A stretch of DNA of 64,000 nucleotides from Clitoria ternatea (Eukaryota; Streptophyta; Magnoliopsida; Fabales; Fabaceae), in assembly GCA_037962975.1 (NCBI GenBank), contig CM075676.1, positions 92,698,001-92,762,000 on the forward strand. The letters run 5' to 3'. Positions 49,831-59,159 of this stretch are shown one piece after another. Each line of letters opens with the position of its first letter. Position 1 is the first letter of the stretch. The position numbers and the translations under genes were made by a program. The notes beneath the pieces were generated by a model that worked only from the letters and a program-made list of their open reading frames with translations, had not been told where the DNA came from and did no database searches.

Positions 49831-51843
49831 TCAGTTATTTCTTTCCTTTCTTTGCTGTGGGTATAGCTTGGTTCGTGATTTTTGGACTTTTTTTATTTAT
49901 CAAGTGTCCCTGTTTCTTCTGCTGTGCCGGAGAGCCTGGTAACTATTCCAAATTGGCCCATCGATTGTCCTTCATCTTCCTTATCCTCTGCGCCATTGTG
50001 GCAATGTATCTCTCTCTGTGTCTCTATATCTATCTAATCACAACAAATACATACGTACATACATATGTGTGTGTGTATCTCTCTCTGTGTCTCTATATCT
50101 ATCTAATCACAACAAATACATACATACGTACGTGTGTGTGGATGTGTTGTCCTGTAGACTGGTCAAGGGAATTTTCATGGAAACACCACAAAAACACTTA
50201 ATTACGTTGTGAGACAGGCTGAATTCTCAGCTCAAAAGATCAGGAATGTGTCAAGTTATTTTGATCAAGCCAGGGAGGTTGTAAGTGGAGTTAATGGTAT
50301 TGTGCCAGTCCACAAGATGTAACAAATGGCATTGATCGTCTCCAAACCAAAATCCTTACTGCTGCGGATAATCTCTCTAACAAGACTAAATATAATTCGA
50401 AGTTGATACGACAATGCATATATGGAGTGTAAGTGTTTATATACTTACTAAATTAAGGAATCTAAATTTTCATTTTAGTTTTCAAATGTTAATTTCTTTA
50501 CTAATTAATATAACCCCCTGTTTGCAGGAGTGTGGGTCTAATTATTGTTGCCTCTGTTATGCTCGTGGTTGCATTTCTCGGATTCTGTATGTTTGTTTCT
50601 TCTTCTTGTTTTGGCTACTAGTTTAATTACGTACCAAAATATCATCTCACTTTATCCTGGTTTAATTCTCAAAACTTTTTGCAGTATTTTCTGTATTTGG
50701 GCTGTACTATGTTGTATACTTGTAAGTTGAATTCTATCCCTTCTTGATATATATATATATTTTAATTATTTATTGGGCTGCCAAAGTTTCTTTCAGTAAA
50801 TGATGTGTTTTCCATGGCTGCAGTTTGGTAATTGTTACATGGATTCTTATTGTTGGCACATTCATACTTAGTGGTTCATTTCTTGTTCTCCATAAGTAAG
50901 TTCTCGTTTCGTCGTGGAATAAATAGTAAACTCATTAGGTTAAATATATTTTAATTTTCTGTATTTCGACGACTAATTGAACTTGGTAACTAAGTTAAAT
51001 TTTATTACCTTTAATCGTTCTATTCTACAAAGAGTTCATCCGTATTTCTCAAAGAAAGAGATAAAATACAATGAAAATTTGACATGGCAAAATGATACTA
51101 TATTTTTAGACTAATTCTAAAACAGATGATTCAAATACAATAAAAATTAGGACGAAAATCCAATTAGGTGTTGAAACATGGAAGCTAAAACATATTTCAC
51201 CTCAATTTATTTTAATTTTCGTCTTAATTCCATTACTAACTGAATATAATTTACGCTAGTGCGATTGGAGATACCTGCGTGGCGATGGAGGAGTGGACTC
51301 TGAACCCTACGGCGAAGACAGTGATGGACGACATAATCCCATGCGTGGAGAAAGCCACCATGGAGGAAACCTTTACACGGGCAAAGACCACCGCATACAC
51401 AATTGTTCAACTATTCGACACCGTAATCTCCACCGTAATAAGTTCAAACTTCATCTCCTACAACAAATCGGGCCCGACCTTGCCCCTTCTCTGCAACCCC
51501 TTCAACGCCGACTACACTGTCCGGAGTTGCGCGACCGACGAAGTGACAATCGAGAGCGCGGCCCAGGCGTGGAAGAGTGGTGGCCGTTTGACCCCTTATA
51601 TATACAGAGAACTCGAGGGTGCGGTAAACGTGACTTATGGTTTGTATCGTTATGGGCCCACTTTGGCTGATTTGGCAGACTGCACTACGGTTAGAAAAGC
51701 GTTCGCGGATATTAGAAGGATTTATTGTCCTGGTGTGTGGAGATACTAAATGGGTTTATGTTGCTGTTATGCTCTGTTTGATATCTTGCATCGTTTATAC
51801 CACACAAAGCCAAATCAGATATAGATTTAGTCTTATATTGTAG
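49831..51843 (+). pseudogene. Broken copy of a plant multi-spanning membrane protein gene (At2g12400-like family)
   Basis: Exon-like pieces with intact GT-AG sites: 49831-about 50007, 50158-50428, 50528-50586, 50685-50721, 50824-50895 and 51260-51843. Reading across the joins gives membrane segments (FFAVGIAWFVIFGLFLFI, VGLIIVASVMLVVAFLGF, FLVIVTWILIVGTFILSG) and a cysteine-containing domain (GDTCVAMEEW, LPLLCNPFNADY, RLTPYIYREL, GLYRYGPTLADLADC) that I recognise from an uncharacterised plant plasma-membrane family. Lesions: no first exon or start codon, a one-base loss near 50305, and a two-base loss near 51746 creating TAA at 51747 while the last membrane segment continues in another frame to about 51840. 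A short in-frame gap before RLTP is also likely. Two near-copies of a TCTCTCTGTGTCTC-containing block occupy the first intron. Confidence 0.78.
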
Positions 51844-52180
51844 CTACAATTTTGAATTGATTAGACTATATAGTTTTAGTTACAGATCATAGGTCAAAAG
51901 TGAGTTCTTATTATGATTGAGTTTTAGTTTTAGTTTTAATTGGATAAATTGTTTCATATTCCTTTTCATGGAAGATTTATTTTTTCTCAAACATAAAATG
52001 CTTTGATAGATAATAGACCAGGAGAAAGACTAAAAAGAGTTATCCAAGAATTAGTCTGCTATAAAATTGGTGAACGTGAAGCAATTAGTGAAACACAAGG
52101 CCAGGATTAGCAAGGTGTTTACTTAATATAGCACAACCAAAATAGAGTGTGTAGTATAAGAATGCGCATTAATTGATTCA

Positions 52181-52495
52181 ATGGCCTCAAGAAGTGCTGG
52201 CTCTTCCACCAATATGTCAAGGTACGAATACCAATATTCATCATCACAACGGGGGTGCTCGTGTTCACCCACCTCACATCCAGGGTCGTTCAGGTGCAGC
52301 AAGCACAAGAAGCCACCTCGAGCTGTGGCTCAGAGTCCCTCATCTATGGCTTTCAAAGCTATGTCATTGAAAGCCATTCTCTTGCAAATAGTTAAGCCCT
52401 CTAGTCAAGATCTTCAGAGGAGGAAAACTTTCCGACCAAAGCCTACTCGTTTTTCATTGATGAACCGTAACACAGATGCTGTAGCTGTTTCTTGA
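52181..52495 (+). CDS. Small serine-rich protein
   Basis: A single-exon frame of 104 residues starting MASRSAGSS. It has a Ser/Tyr-rich first third, then CSCSPTSHPGSFRCSKHKK (about residues 26-44), which matches the CSPTTHPGSFRC-type motif of a family of small plant serine-rich proteins. The basic C-terminal part (RRKTFRPKPTRFSLM) is also typical. No signal peptide or membrane segment is seen. The function of the family is not known to me; a nuclear or cytosolic role is possible. The ATG is the first one in frame and fits the family start. The overlapping minus-strand frame at this place is a shadow. Confidence 0.75.
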   Translation: MASRSAGSSTNMSRYEYQYSSSQRGCSCSPTSHPGSFRCSKHKKPPRAVAQSPSSMAFKAMSLKAILLQIVKPSSQDLQRRKTFRPKPTRFSLMNRNTDAVAVS

Positions 52496-53121
52496 TTCAT
52501 GTATGTATCTGTATATACCAAGGAATCTCCCTGCTTCCCTTTTTGAGTATATGTATATATATTATATGTAATTATGCATGCAATACGGTAGAATAAGAAT
52601 AAATCAGATCAGTTTTTATCCGAAGCTTGTAATGTAACAAACTTTCAACTAAATTTTGTATAGTAATTTCCTATTTCTCATGACATTCTTCTTTTCTCTC
52701 CTTCCCGTGGAAAGGATTTGATCTGAAGAAATAATTGTTCAGTTATTTATTTTATCATTTTAATCTTTCTTTTAGATATTATATTGATATCGATGGATTG
52801 TATAACATTGTCACAAGCTAATCCCCATATTTAATCCCTGTTTAATAGTAATTAATTGTATACATAAAATTATAAAAATATAATTATTTAATAATTTATA
52901 TTAATTTTGCGATATCTTTTAGGATTGTACCAACGTATTAAAAAAATAATTTTTAATAAACCTCAGTTTAAAATTTTCAAATAAAAACCTAAGAAACTAG
53001 TATTCTCTTAAAAGGAAAAGATATACATGGAATGATTACTTTTGCATTCATCTATAAAGAGATGAGGTGGGCCCACCTTCAATTTCAACTTTTATGCACG
53101 ATCTAGCTTGCCTAATGCATT
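52496..53121. other. Intergenic DNA
   Basis: 3' flank of the serine-rich gene, then AT-rich DNA up to the copia element. No feature recognised. Confidence 0.45.
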
Positions 53122-53126
53122 GTATC

Positions 53127-53316
53127 TGTTATGAAATAAACTAGAAATTATGAAGGAAGAAGAATTATGGAGGAAGAGAAATTTGAAGAGAGAAATGAGA
53201 GAATAGAAATGAAGTAGTATTGTGTTAATGAGTGAAGGGGGTATTTATAGGAGGTGAGAGGGGGACATTTATAAATATCAAAACTTTAGGGGGGACATCC
53301 ATAATTATTCATAATA
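53127..53316 (-). repeat. 3' LTR of the copia element
   Basis: 190 bp. In coding orientation it starts TATTATGAATAATTATGG and ends TTCATAACA, so the ends are TA...CA rather than TG...CA. Confidence 0.95.
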
Positions 53317-53325
53317 CTCCCCCTT
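53317..53325 (-). other. Polypurine tract
   Basis: Coding-strand AAGGGGGAG lies directly next to the 3' LTR, the expected primer site for plus-strand DNA synthesis. Confidence 0.9.
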
Positions 53326-53459
53326 GGATGTCCGTATTTAGAATGTGCCTCGTTAAAACCTTACTAGGAAAAACCCAGTGGGATAAAAACCTAGTGAAGG
53401 AAAAAGAGTACAACATTCTTTACAAAGTATATCCGTAAAAATAATTAAATTACAAATAT

Positions 53460-56400
53460 TTAATTCTCCCCCTCATCAGAACACTTATGTAAGCGTCGAA
53501 GACCAATCTTCTGTACTAGTTGCTCGAAGACTTTGGTTGGTAATGACTTTGTAAAGATATCTGCTAGATTCTCGCATGATCGGACTTGCTGAACATTTAT
53601 TTCACCATTCTTTATAAGATCATGAGTAAAGAAAAATTTTGGTGAAATATGTTTTGTCCTATCTCCTTTAATATAGCCCTCCTTTAACTGAGAAATACAA
53701 GCTGCATTATCTTCACATAAAATTGTTGGTGGTAGTTTTCCAGCATGCAAGCCACAAGTTTCTTGAATATGTTGAATCATAGATCTTAACCAAACACATT
53801 CTCGACTTGCTTCATGTAATGCTAAGATTTCAGCATGATTAGATGATGTTGCTGTGATTGTTTGTTTTATGGATCTCCATGAAATTGCTGTACCACCACA
53901 TGTAAACAAATAACCTGTTTGTGATCGACCATTATGAGGATCAGACAAATACCCCGCATCTGCATAACCAATTAGGTTTGCCTTAGATACATATGGAAAA
54001 AATAAACCCATGTCCATTGTACCTCTAAGGTAGCGGAATATGTGTTTAATCCCATTCCAATGCCTTTTTGTGGGTAAAGAACTATGTCTTGCTAACAAAT
54101 TAACAGCAAATGATATATCAGGTCGTGTATGACTAGCAAGATACATTAGTGCACCAATTGCACTAAGATATGGTACTTCAGGACCAAGTAGTTCTTCATT
54201 TTTGTCTTGAGGTCGAAATGGATCTTTGCTCACTTCTAGTGACCTTACAACCATTGGACTGCTCAATGGGTGTGATTTGTCCATATAAAACCGCTTTAAC
54301 ACCTTTTCTGTATAAGTCTTTTGGTGCATCAGAATTCCTTCCTTTAAATATTCTAATTGTAATCCGAGACAAAACTTTGTTTTTCCCAAGTCTTTCATCT
54401 CGAATTCATTTTTTAAGCAATTTACAGCCTTTGAGAGCTCTTCGGGAGTTCCGATGATGTTTAAATCATCTACATAAATAGCAATTATGACGAACTCTTT
54501 TCCGAGTCTTTTCATAAAAACACATGGACAAATTGGGTCATTTTTGTACCCTTCTTTCAACAAATATTCACTGAGACAATTGTACCACATTCGTCCAGAT
54601 TGCTTTAATCCATAAAGAGATTTATTCAATTTGATTGAATAATTTTCTCGTGGATTTGTTTTATATGCTTCAGGCAAATGAAATCCTTCAGGGAGTTTCA
54701 TATATATGTCATTTTCAAGTGAGCCATATAAATATGCTGCAACAACATCCATAAGGCGTAAGTCAAGCCTTTCACGGATTGCCAAACTTATCAAGTATCG
54801 AAAAGTAGTGGCATCCATCACTGGTGAATATGTTTCTTCGAAATCAATTCCAGGTCTTTGTGAGAATCCTTGTGCAACAAGTCTTGCTTTGTATCGCACA
54901 ATTTCACCATTTTCATTTCTTTTTCTCGTAAAGACCCATTTGTACCCAACTGGTTTTACACCTTTGGGTGTTTGGACTACAGGCCCAAAAACTTTACGTT
55001 TTGCAAGTGAGTTTAACTCTTCTTGCATTGCATCTTTCCACTTTGGCCAATCATTTCTTTGTGCACATTCTTTAACTGATTTTGGCTCATAATCTTTATC
55101 ATCATTTATGATATCAAGAGCTACTTTGAATGCAAAAATTTCATCAACATCGACTTCAGGTCGATTCCATTGTATACCATCCATGACATAATGTATCGAG
55201 ATCTCTTTATTTGTATCAATTTCAGGTACCTTAGTTTCTTCTGGATTTGAAACTTTGATTATGTCAGGAGACTCTACTGGAGTCTTTATATCCTCGATTC
55301 GACCATCATCTTTATTTACTTTTCTTTTCCGAGGATTTTTATCTTTAGAACCAACAGGTCTGCCACGTTTTATTTTGGCTTCAGACTCATTTGCAAATTT
55401 ATATTGTCCTTCGGGGATATCAATCTTTATTGGAGTGTTAACAGCTGGTATATGTGACTTAGTTACTCTTTTTGGATCAGCAAATGCATTAGGCAATTGG
55501 TTTGCTAAATTTTGCAAACTAATTATTTTCTGAACTTCTAGTTCAGATTGTTTTGTTCGAGGATCAAGATGTGATAAAGACCTCTCATTCCAGCTAATCC
55601 TTTTATCCAACTGTTTATGTTCTCCCCCTAATGATGGGAAAATAGATTCATCAAAATGACAATCAGCAAAACGAGCTGTAAATAAATCACCTGTTAAAGG
55701 TTCAAGATATTTTATTATGGATGGACTTTCATATCCAACATATATTCCCAACCTTCTTTGAGGTCCCATCTTAGTGCGTTGCGGAGGAGAGATAGGAACA
55801 TATACCGCACTTCCAAAGATTCTTAGATGAGAAATATTTGGTTCTTTACCATGAACCAATTGTAAAGGGGAATATTCATGATTACTTGTAGGCCTGATAC
55901 GAATAAGTGCTGCCGCATGCAAGATTGCATGTCCCCAAGTTGAAATTGGGAGTTTTGATCTCATTAACAATGGTCTTGCTATCAATTTCAAACGTTTAAT
56001 CAATGATTCAGCAAGTCCATTTTGTGTATGAACATGTGCTACAGGATGTTCAACATCAATTCCAATGGACATACAATAATCATTAAATGATTGAGATGTA
56101 AATTCACCAGCGTTATCAAGGCGTATTTTCTTAATTGGATAATCAGGAAAATGAGCTCTTAAACGAATTAATTGAGCTAGTAATCTCGCAAACGCCTGGT
56201 TGCGAGTTGATAATAAGCAAACATGTGACCATCTTGTTGATGCATCAATTAAAACCATAAAATATCTAAATGGTCCACATGAAGGGTGTATTGGTCCACA
56301 AATATCACCTTGTATACGCTCTAAAAATATAAGTGGTTCATTCCCAATTTTCATTGGTGATGGCCGAATGATTAATTTTCCTTGAGAACAAGCAGCACAT

Positions 56401-56966
56401 GAGAAATTCTTAGTTTGCATAATTTGTCTGCTGGACAAATAATGACCATTTGAATTCTCAACTATTTTTCGCATCATAATTGATCCAGGATGGCCTAATC
56501 GTTCATGCCAGATAACAAAGTCATTCTTATTTGTAAACTTCTGGTTTACTATGGCATTTGTTTCAATTGTACTAATATATGTGTAGTACAAACCGGAGGA
56601 AAATGAAGGCAATTTTTCCAATATACATTTCTTACCAGAAATTAATTTTGTAATGTATAGATATTCATCATTTCCTTCATTTGTGGTCTCAATATGATAT
56701 CCATTTCTGCGGATATCCTTAAAACTCAATAAATTTCTTTGAGACTTCTTAGAATATAATGCACTTTTAATGTGCAATTTTGTTCCTCCAGGCAACAAAA
56801 TACTGGCTCTACCGGAGCCTTCAATTATATTTATACTACCAGATATTGTATTAACATTTGCTTCTTGTTTTACTATTTGGTAAAAATATTTCTCATTCTT
56901 GAGAATGGTATGAGTTGTTGCACTGTCTGCGAGACATATATCTTCATCATTCACATGAGCATTCAT
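53460..56966 (-). CDS. pol: Copia pol polyprotein (protease, integrase, reverse transcriptase, RNase H)
   Basis: An open frame of 1,168 residues. Order of domains: aspartic protease with DSATTH (D14); pre-integrase zinc region WHERLGHPGS (H154) to CAACSQGK; integrase core with D221, D284 and E320; a variable, Lys-rich linker (about 460-600); reverse transcriptase from about 640 with VAQGFSQRPGIDFEETYSPV and the YVDD box (830-833); RNase H from about 1000 with D1002, E1046 and D1085. The order protease-integrase-RT marks Ty1-copia. The frame starts 122 bases after the gag stop in a different frame, so expression is not by simple read-through. No stop or frameshift is seen. Confidence 0.95.
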   Translation of the reverse strand: MNAHVNDEDICLADSATTHTILKNEKYFYQIVKQEANVNTISGSINIIEGSGRASILLPGGTKLHIKSALYSKKSQRNLLSFKDIRRNGYHIETTNEGNDEYLYITKLISGKKCILEKLPSFSSGLYYTYISTIETNAIVNQKFTNKNDFVIWHERLGHPGSIMMRKIVENSNGHYLSSRQIMQTKNFSCAACSQGKLIIRPSPMKIGNEPLIFLERIQGDICGPIHPSCGPFRYFMVLIDASTRWSHVCLLSTRNQAFARLLAQLIRLRAHFPDYPIKKIRLDNAGEFTSQSFNDYCMSIGIDVEHPVAHVHTQNGLAESLIKRLKLIARPLLMRSKLPISTWGHAILHAAALIRIRPTSNHEYSPLQLVHGKEPNISHLRIFGSAVYVPISPPQRTKMGPQRRLGIYVGYESPSIIKYLEPLTGDLFTARFADCHFDESIFPSLGGEHKQLDKRISWNERSLSHLDPRTKQSELEVQKIISLQNLANQLPNAFADPKRVTKSHIPAVNTPIKIDIPEGQYKFANESEAKIKRGRPVGSKDKNPRKRKVNKDDGRIEDIKTPVESPDIIKVSNPEETKVPEIDTNKEISIHYVMDGIQWNRPEVDVDEIFAFKVALDIINDDKDYEPKSVKECAQRNDWPKWKDAMQEELNSLAKRKVFGPVVQTPKGVKPVGYKWVFTRKRNENGEIVRYKARLVAQGFSQRPGIDFEETYSPVMDATTFRYLISLAIRERLDLRLMDVVAAYLYGSLENDIYMKLPEGFHLPEAYKTNPRENYSIKLNKSLYGLKQSGRMWYNCLSEYLLKEGYKNDPICPCVFMKRLGKEFVIIAIYVDDLNIIGTPEELSKAVNCLKNEFEMKDLGKTKFCLGLQLEYLKEGILMHQKTYTEKVLKRFYMDKSHPLSSPMVVRSLEVSKDPFRPQDKNEELLGPEVPYLSAIGALMYLASHTRPDISFAVNLLARHSSLPTKRHWNGIKHIFRYLRGTMDMGLFFPYVSKANLIGYADAGYLSDPHNGRSQTGYLFTCGGTAISWRSIKQTITATSSNHAEILALHEASRECVWLRSMIQHIQETCGLHAGKLPPTILCEDNAACISQLKEGYIKGDRTKHISPKFFFTHDLIKNGEINVQQVRSCENLADIFTKSLPTKVFEQLVQKIGLRRLHKCSDEGEN

Positions 56967-57088
56967 TCTTCATTAAATAAATAAAAATAAATCATGAGTA
57001 AAATATAATTAACAATAATATTTAACAAAATTTTATTGATAAAGACAAAATTTACAACAAAACAAATTACATGAAACATTAAAATAAT
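56967..57088 (-). other. gag-pol spacer
   Basis: AT-rich spacer on the coding strand containing AATAAA (about 57034-57039) and several further A/T runs. gag and pol are in different frames. The spacer could end a gag-only transcript or form part of an intron or internal initiation region; the sequence does not decide. Confidence 0.6.
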
Positions 57089-58123
57089 TTATTTGGGGGC
57101 ACTCCCTTCTCCAATCGAGTGGTCAATTTCTTCTTCAGGAAGAGCAAGAAAATCATCAACACTAAAATCAGAGAAATCATCATCTATACCAGTAAAATTT
57201 GTCTCTATTATTTTTCCTTTATTTTTAAGGGATTTTTGGTATAGATTTACGAGATGCTTTGGTGTGCGACAAACTCGAGACCAATGTCCTTTGCTACCAC
57301 AACGATAGCAGATGTTTTTAGTTTGTTCGCTATTTTGAGCATCTGTCCCTTTTTTCATAAGTTCTTTATTTTTCCATGTGAATGATGATCTCTTATCATT
57401 TCGACCATGACCACGGCCAAAACCATATCCACGACCAATACCATGTCCCCGAGCATTACCTCGTCCACGACCGCGGCTACGGCCACGACCACGACCATGA
57501 GTATTATGATCGTGCGTTGCTACATTCACTTCTGGGAATGGAGCAGTTCCAGTTGGACGGGATTCATGATTTTGCATAAGCAATTCATTATTTTGCTCAG
57601 CCACAAGGAGACAAGTAATTAATTCAGAATATTTTGTAAAGCCCTTTTGGCGATATTGCTGCTGCAGGAGCAAATTGGATGCATGAAAAGTAGAGAATGT
57701 CTTTTCTAACATGTCACTTTCAGTGACTTGTTCTCCACATAATTTCAATCTCGAAGTAATTCTAAACATTGCAGAATTATACTCATTTACGGATTTAAAA
57801 TCTTGAAATCGTAAATGCATCCATTCATAACGGGCTTTTGGAAGAATTATATCCTTTTGATGGTCGTATCTTTCTTTTAGATTATTCCACAGAACAAGAG
57901 GGTCTTTAACTGTTAAGTATTCATTTTTTAACCCTTCATGGATATGGTGGCGTAAAAATATCATGGCTTTAGCTTTATCTTGATTAGATGCCTGATTTCC
58001 ATTTTTAATGGTGTCTCCAAGACCTTTTGCATCTAAATGGATTTCAGCATCCAATGTCCATGATAGATAGTTTTTTCCAGATATGTCAAGAGCCACGAAC
58101 TCAAGGTTGGTAATATTTGACAT
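57089..58123 (-). CDS. gag: Copia gag protein
   Basis: 344 residues starting MSNITNLEFVALDISG, typical of plant copia gag (UBN2/retrotran_gag fold, about 10-190; motifs YLSWTLDAEIHL and ARYEWMHLRFQDFKSVNEYN). A run of Arg-Gly-rich sequence (about 209-241) is followed by a CCHC zinc knuckle, C272-C275-H280-C285 (CYRCGSKGHWSRVC), for RNA binding. The C-terminus is acidic and ends GSAPK before TAA. It forms the particle that packages element RNA in the cytoplasm. Complete frame, no lesion. Confidence 0.95.
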   Translation of the reverse strand: MSNITNLEFVALDISGKNYLSWTLDAEIHLDAKGLGDTIKNGNQASNQDKAKAMIFLRHHIHEGLKNEYLTVKDPLVLWNNLKERYDHQKDIILPKARYEWMHLRFQDFKSVNEYNSAMFRITSRLKLCGEQVTESDMLEKTFSTFHASNLLLQQQYRQKGFTKYSELITCLLVAEQNNELLMQNHESRPTGTAPFPEVNVATHDHNTHGRGRGRSRGRGRGNARGHGIGRGYGFGRGHGRNDKRSSFTWKNKELMKKGTDAQNSEQTKNICYRCGSKGHWSRVCRTPKHLVNLYQKSLKNKGKIIETNFTGIDDDFSDFSVDDFLALPEEEIDHSIGEGSAPK

Positions 58124-58374
58124 AGTTATTTCTATATAAGAAGTTGAAACAATATATTAGATATATTTTGAATGAATAAATTTATTAATTATAAATATCT
58201 AATGATGGTAACAAGTCAATGATGAATTATTAATTTTATTTTATTATAAGAGTAAAAAAAATGTAAATTAATTAAACAGGTTAAAAAAAATTATTATTAT
58301 GGTTATTAAAAAAATGTTGCTAGGTAACTTAGTGATATAACAATTTAGTTTGCATAAATACATGAATTGTATCA

Positions 58375-58470
58375 AGTGTTCTAGTGGTAAGCTACCTTTT
58401 TTTCAAGGTCAAGGTTCATGGTTCAAATCTTGGCTACCCTTTGTTAAGGTCCTCTTTTTTTTTTTTTTTA
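58375..58470 (+). other. tRNA/SINE-like segment inside the copia leader
   Basis: TCTAGTGGTAAGC (58379-58391) resembles a Pol III A box, and GGTTCAAATCT (58420-58430) a B box about 40 bp further on, followed by a T-run near 58454-58469. It lies on the strand opposite to the element's genes. It does not fold into a complete tRNA in an obvious way, so this may be a SINE head or chance. Confidence 0.35.
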
Positions 58471-58590
58471 AATCATTTATGCATGTAATATTTTGATACA
58501 CATATATTAATATAGTAACTCAATAATGTAAATGTATAATCATTTATGTAGGTGGAATCAATAAGAGCAATTGGAAGCAAAACAATATTA

Positions 58591-58750
58591 TATGTGAAGC
58601 ATTATTAAAAGTGGTAATAATTGGAAGCATTATGTGAAGCATTATTAAAAGTGGTAATAATTGAAAGCACTATGTGAAGCATTATTAAAAGTGGTAATAA
58701 TTGAAAGCATTATGTGAAGCATTATTAAAAGTGGTAATAATGTGAAGCAT
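58591..58750 (-). repeat. 40-bp tandem repeat in the copia leader
   Basis: About 3.75 copies of a 40-bp unit beginning TATGTGAAGCATTATTAAAA, starting at 58591, 58631, 58671 and 58711. Copies differ at only one or two positions. Confidence 0.92.
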
Positions 58751-58892
58751 TGTTAGCTAGCCATCAATAAAGTGAAAGCAAATTAATTGGCAATTGGCAA
58801 AATAATGTAAATATAATTTATAAATAAATCATAATATAAATATAATTAATTAACATATTAAAATGTGATAAAATAACAAAGTATTTAATTTC

Positions 58893-59048
58893 TAGTTCTT
58901 CAGGAACTATCAGTAAATATTTTCAAGAATTCTTCAGGAATTCTTTTAAATCCCATAGGGATGTTCAAAATATAAGTTCTTCAGGAACTTATTAATATTT
59001 TATACATCCTGCTGGGATGTGTGGAATATAAGTTCTTCAGGAACTTAT
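58893..59048 (-). other. Array of short hairpins in the copia leader
   Basis: Six inverted repeats in 156 bp: 58893-58909, 58925-58945, 58950-58962, 58972-58992, 59004-59020 and 59028-59048. Four of them (first, second, fourth, sixth) have the same 5-base loop, TTCAG on the + strand (CUGAA in element RNA), closed by stems of 6 or 8 perfect pairs with different sequences (TAGTTC/GAACTA, AAGAATTC/GAATTCTT, ATAAGTTC/GAACTTAT twice). The fifth has stem ACATCC/GGATGT with loop TGCTG; the third has stem ATCCC/GGGAT. The array lies between primer site and gag in the RNA leader. The core TTCAGGAA also fits TTCnnGAA heat-shock half-sites, so a DNA role is an alternative. Confidence 0.85.
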
Positions 59049-59145
59049 TATAATATATATATATATATACATATAATATAAATTGAAATAAAATTATGAA
59101 AAGAAATTAAAATTCTGTTACCTTAGATCTCAGTTGGTCAGAACC

Positions 59146-59159
59146 TCGTGCTGATAACG
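59146..59159 (-). other. Primer-binding site, apparent match to tRNA-Ile anticodon arm
   Basis: Coding-strand CGTTATCAGCACGA starts directly at the 5' LTR end. It is not the usual TGGTATCAGAGC. From memory of the plant tRNA-Ile(AAU) sequence, it complements positions 27-40 (anticodon stem and loop), with C opposite position 34. Confidence 0.65.

Noticed and set aside
54170..57622. Plus-strand frames opposite gag and pol
   Set aside because: Shadows of the copia genes.
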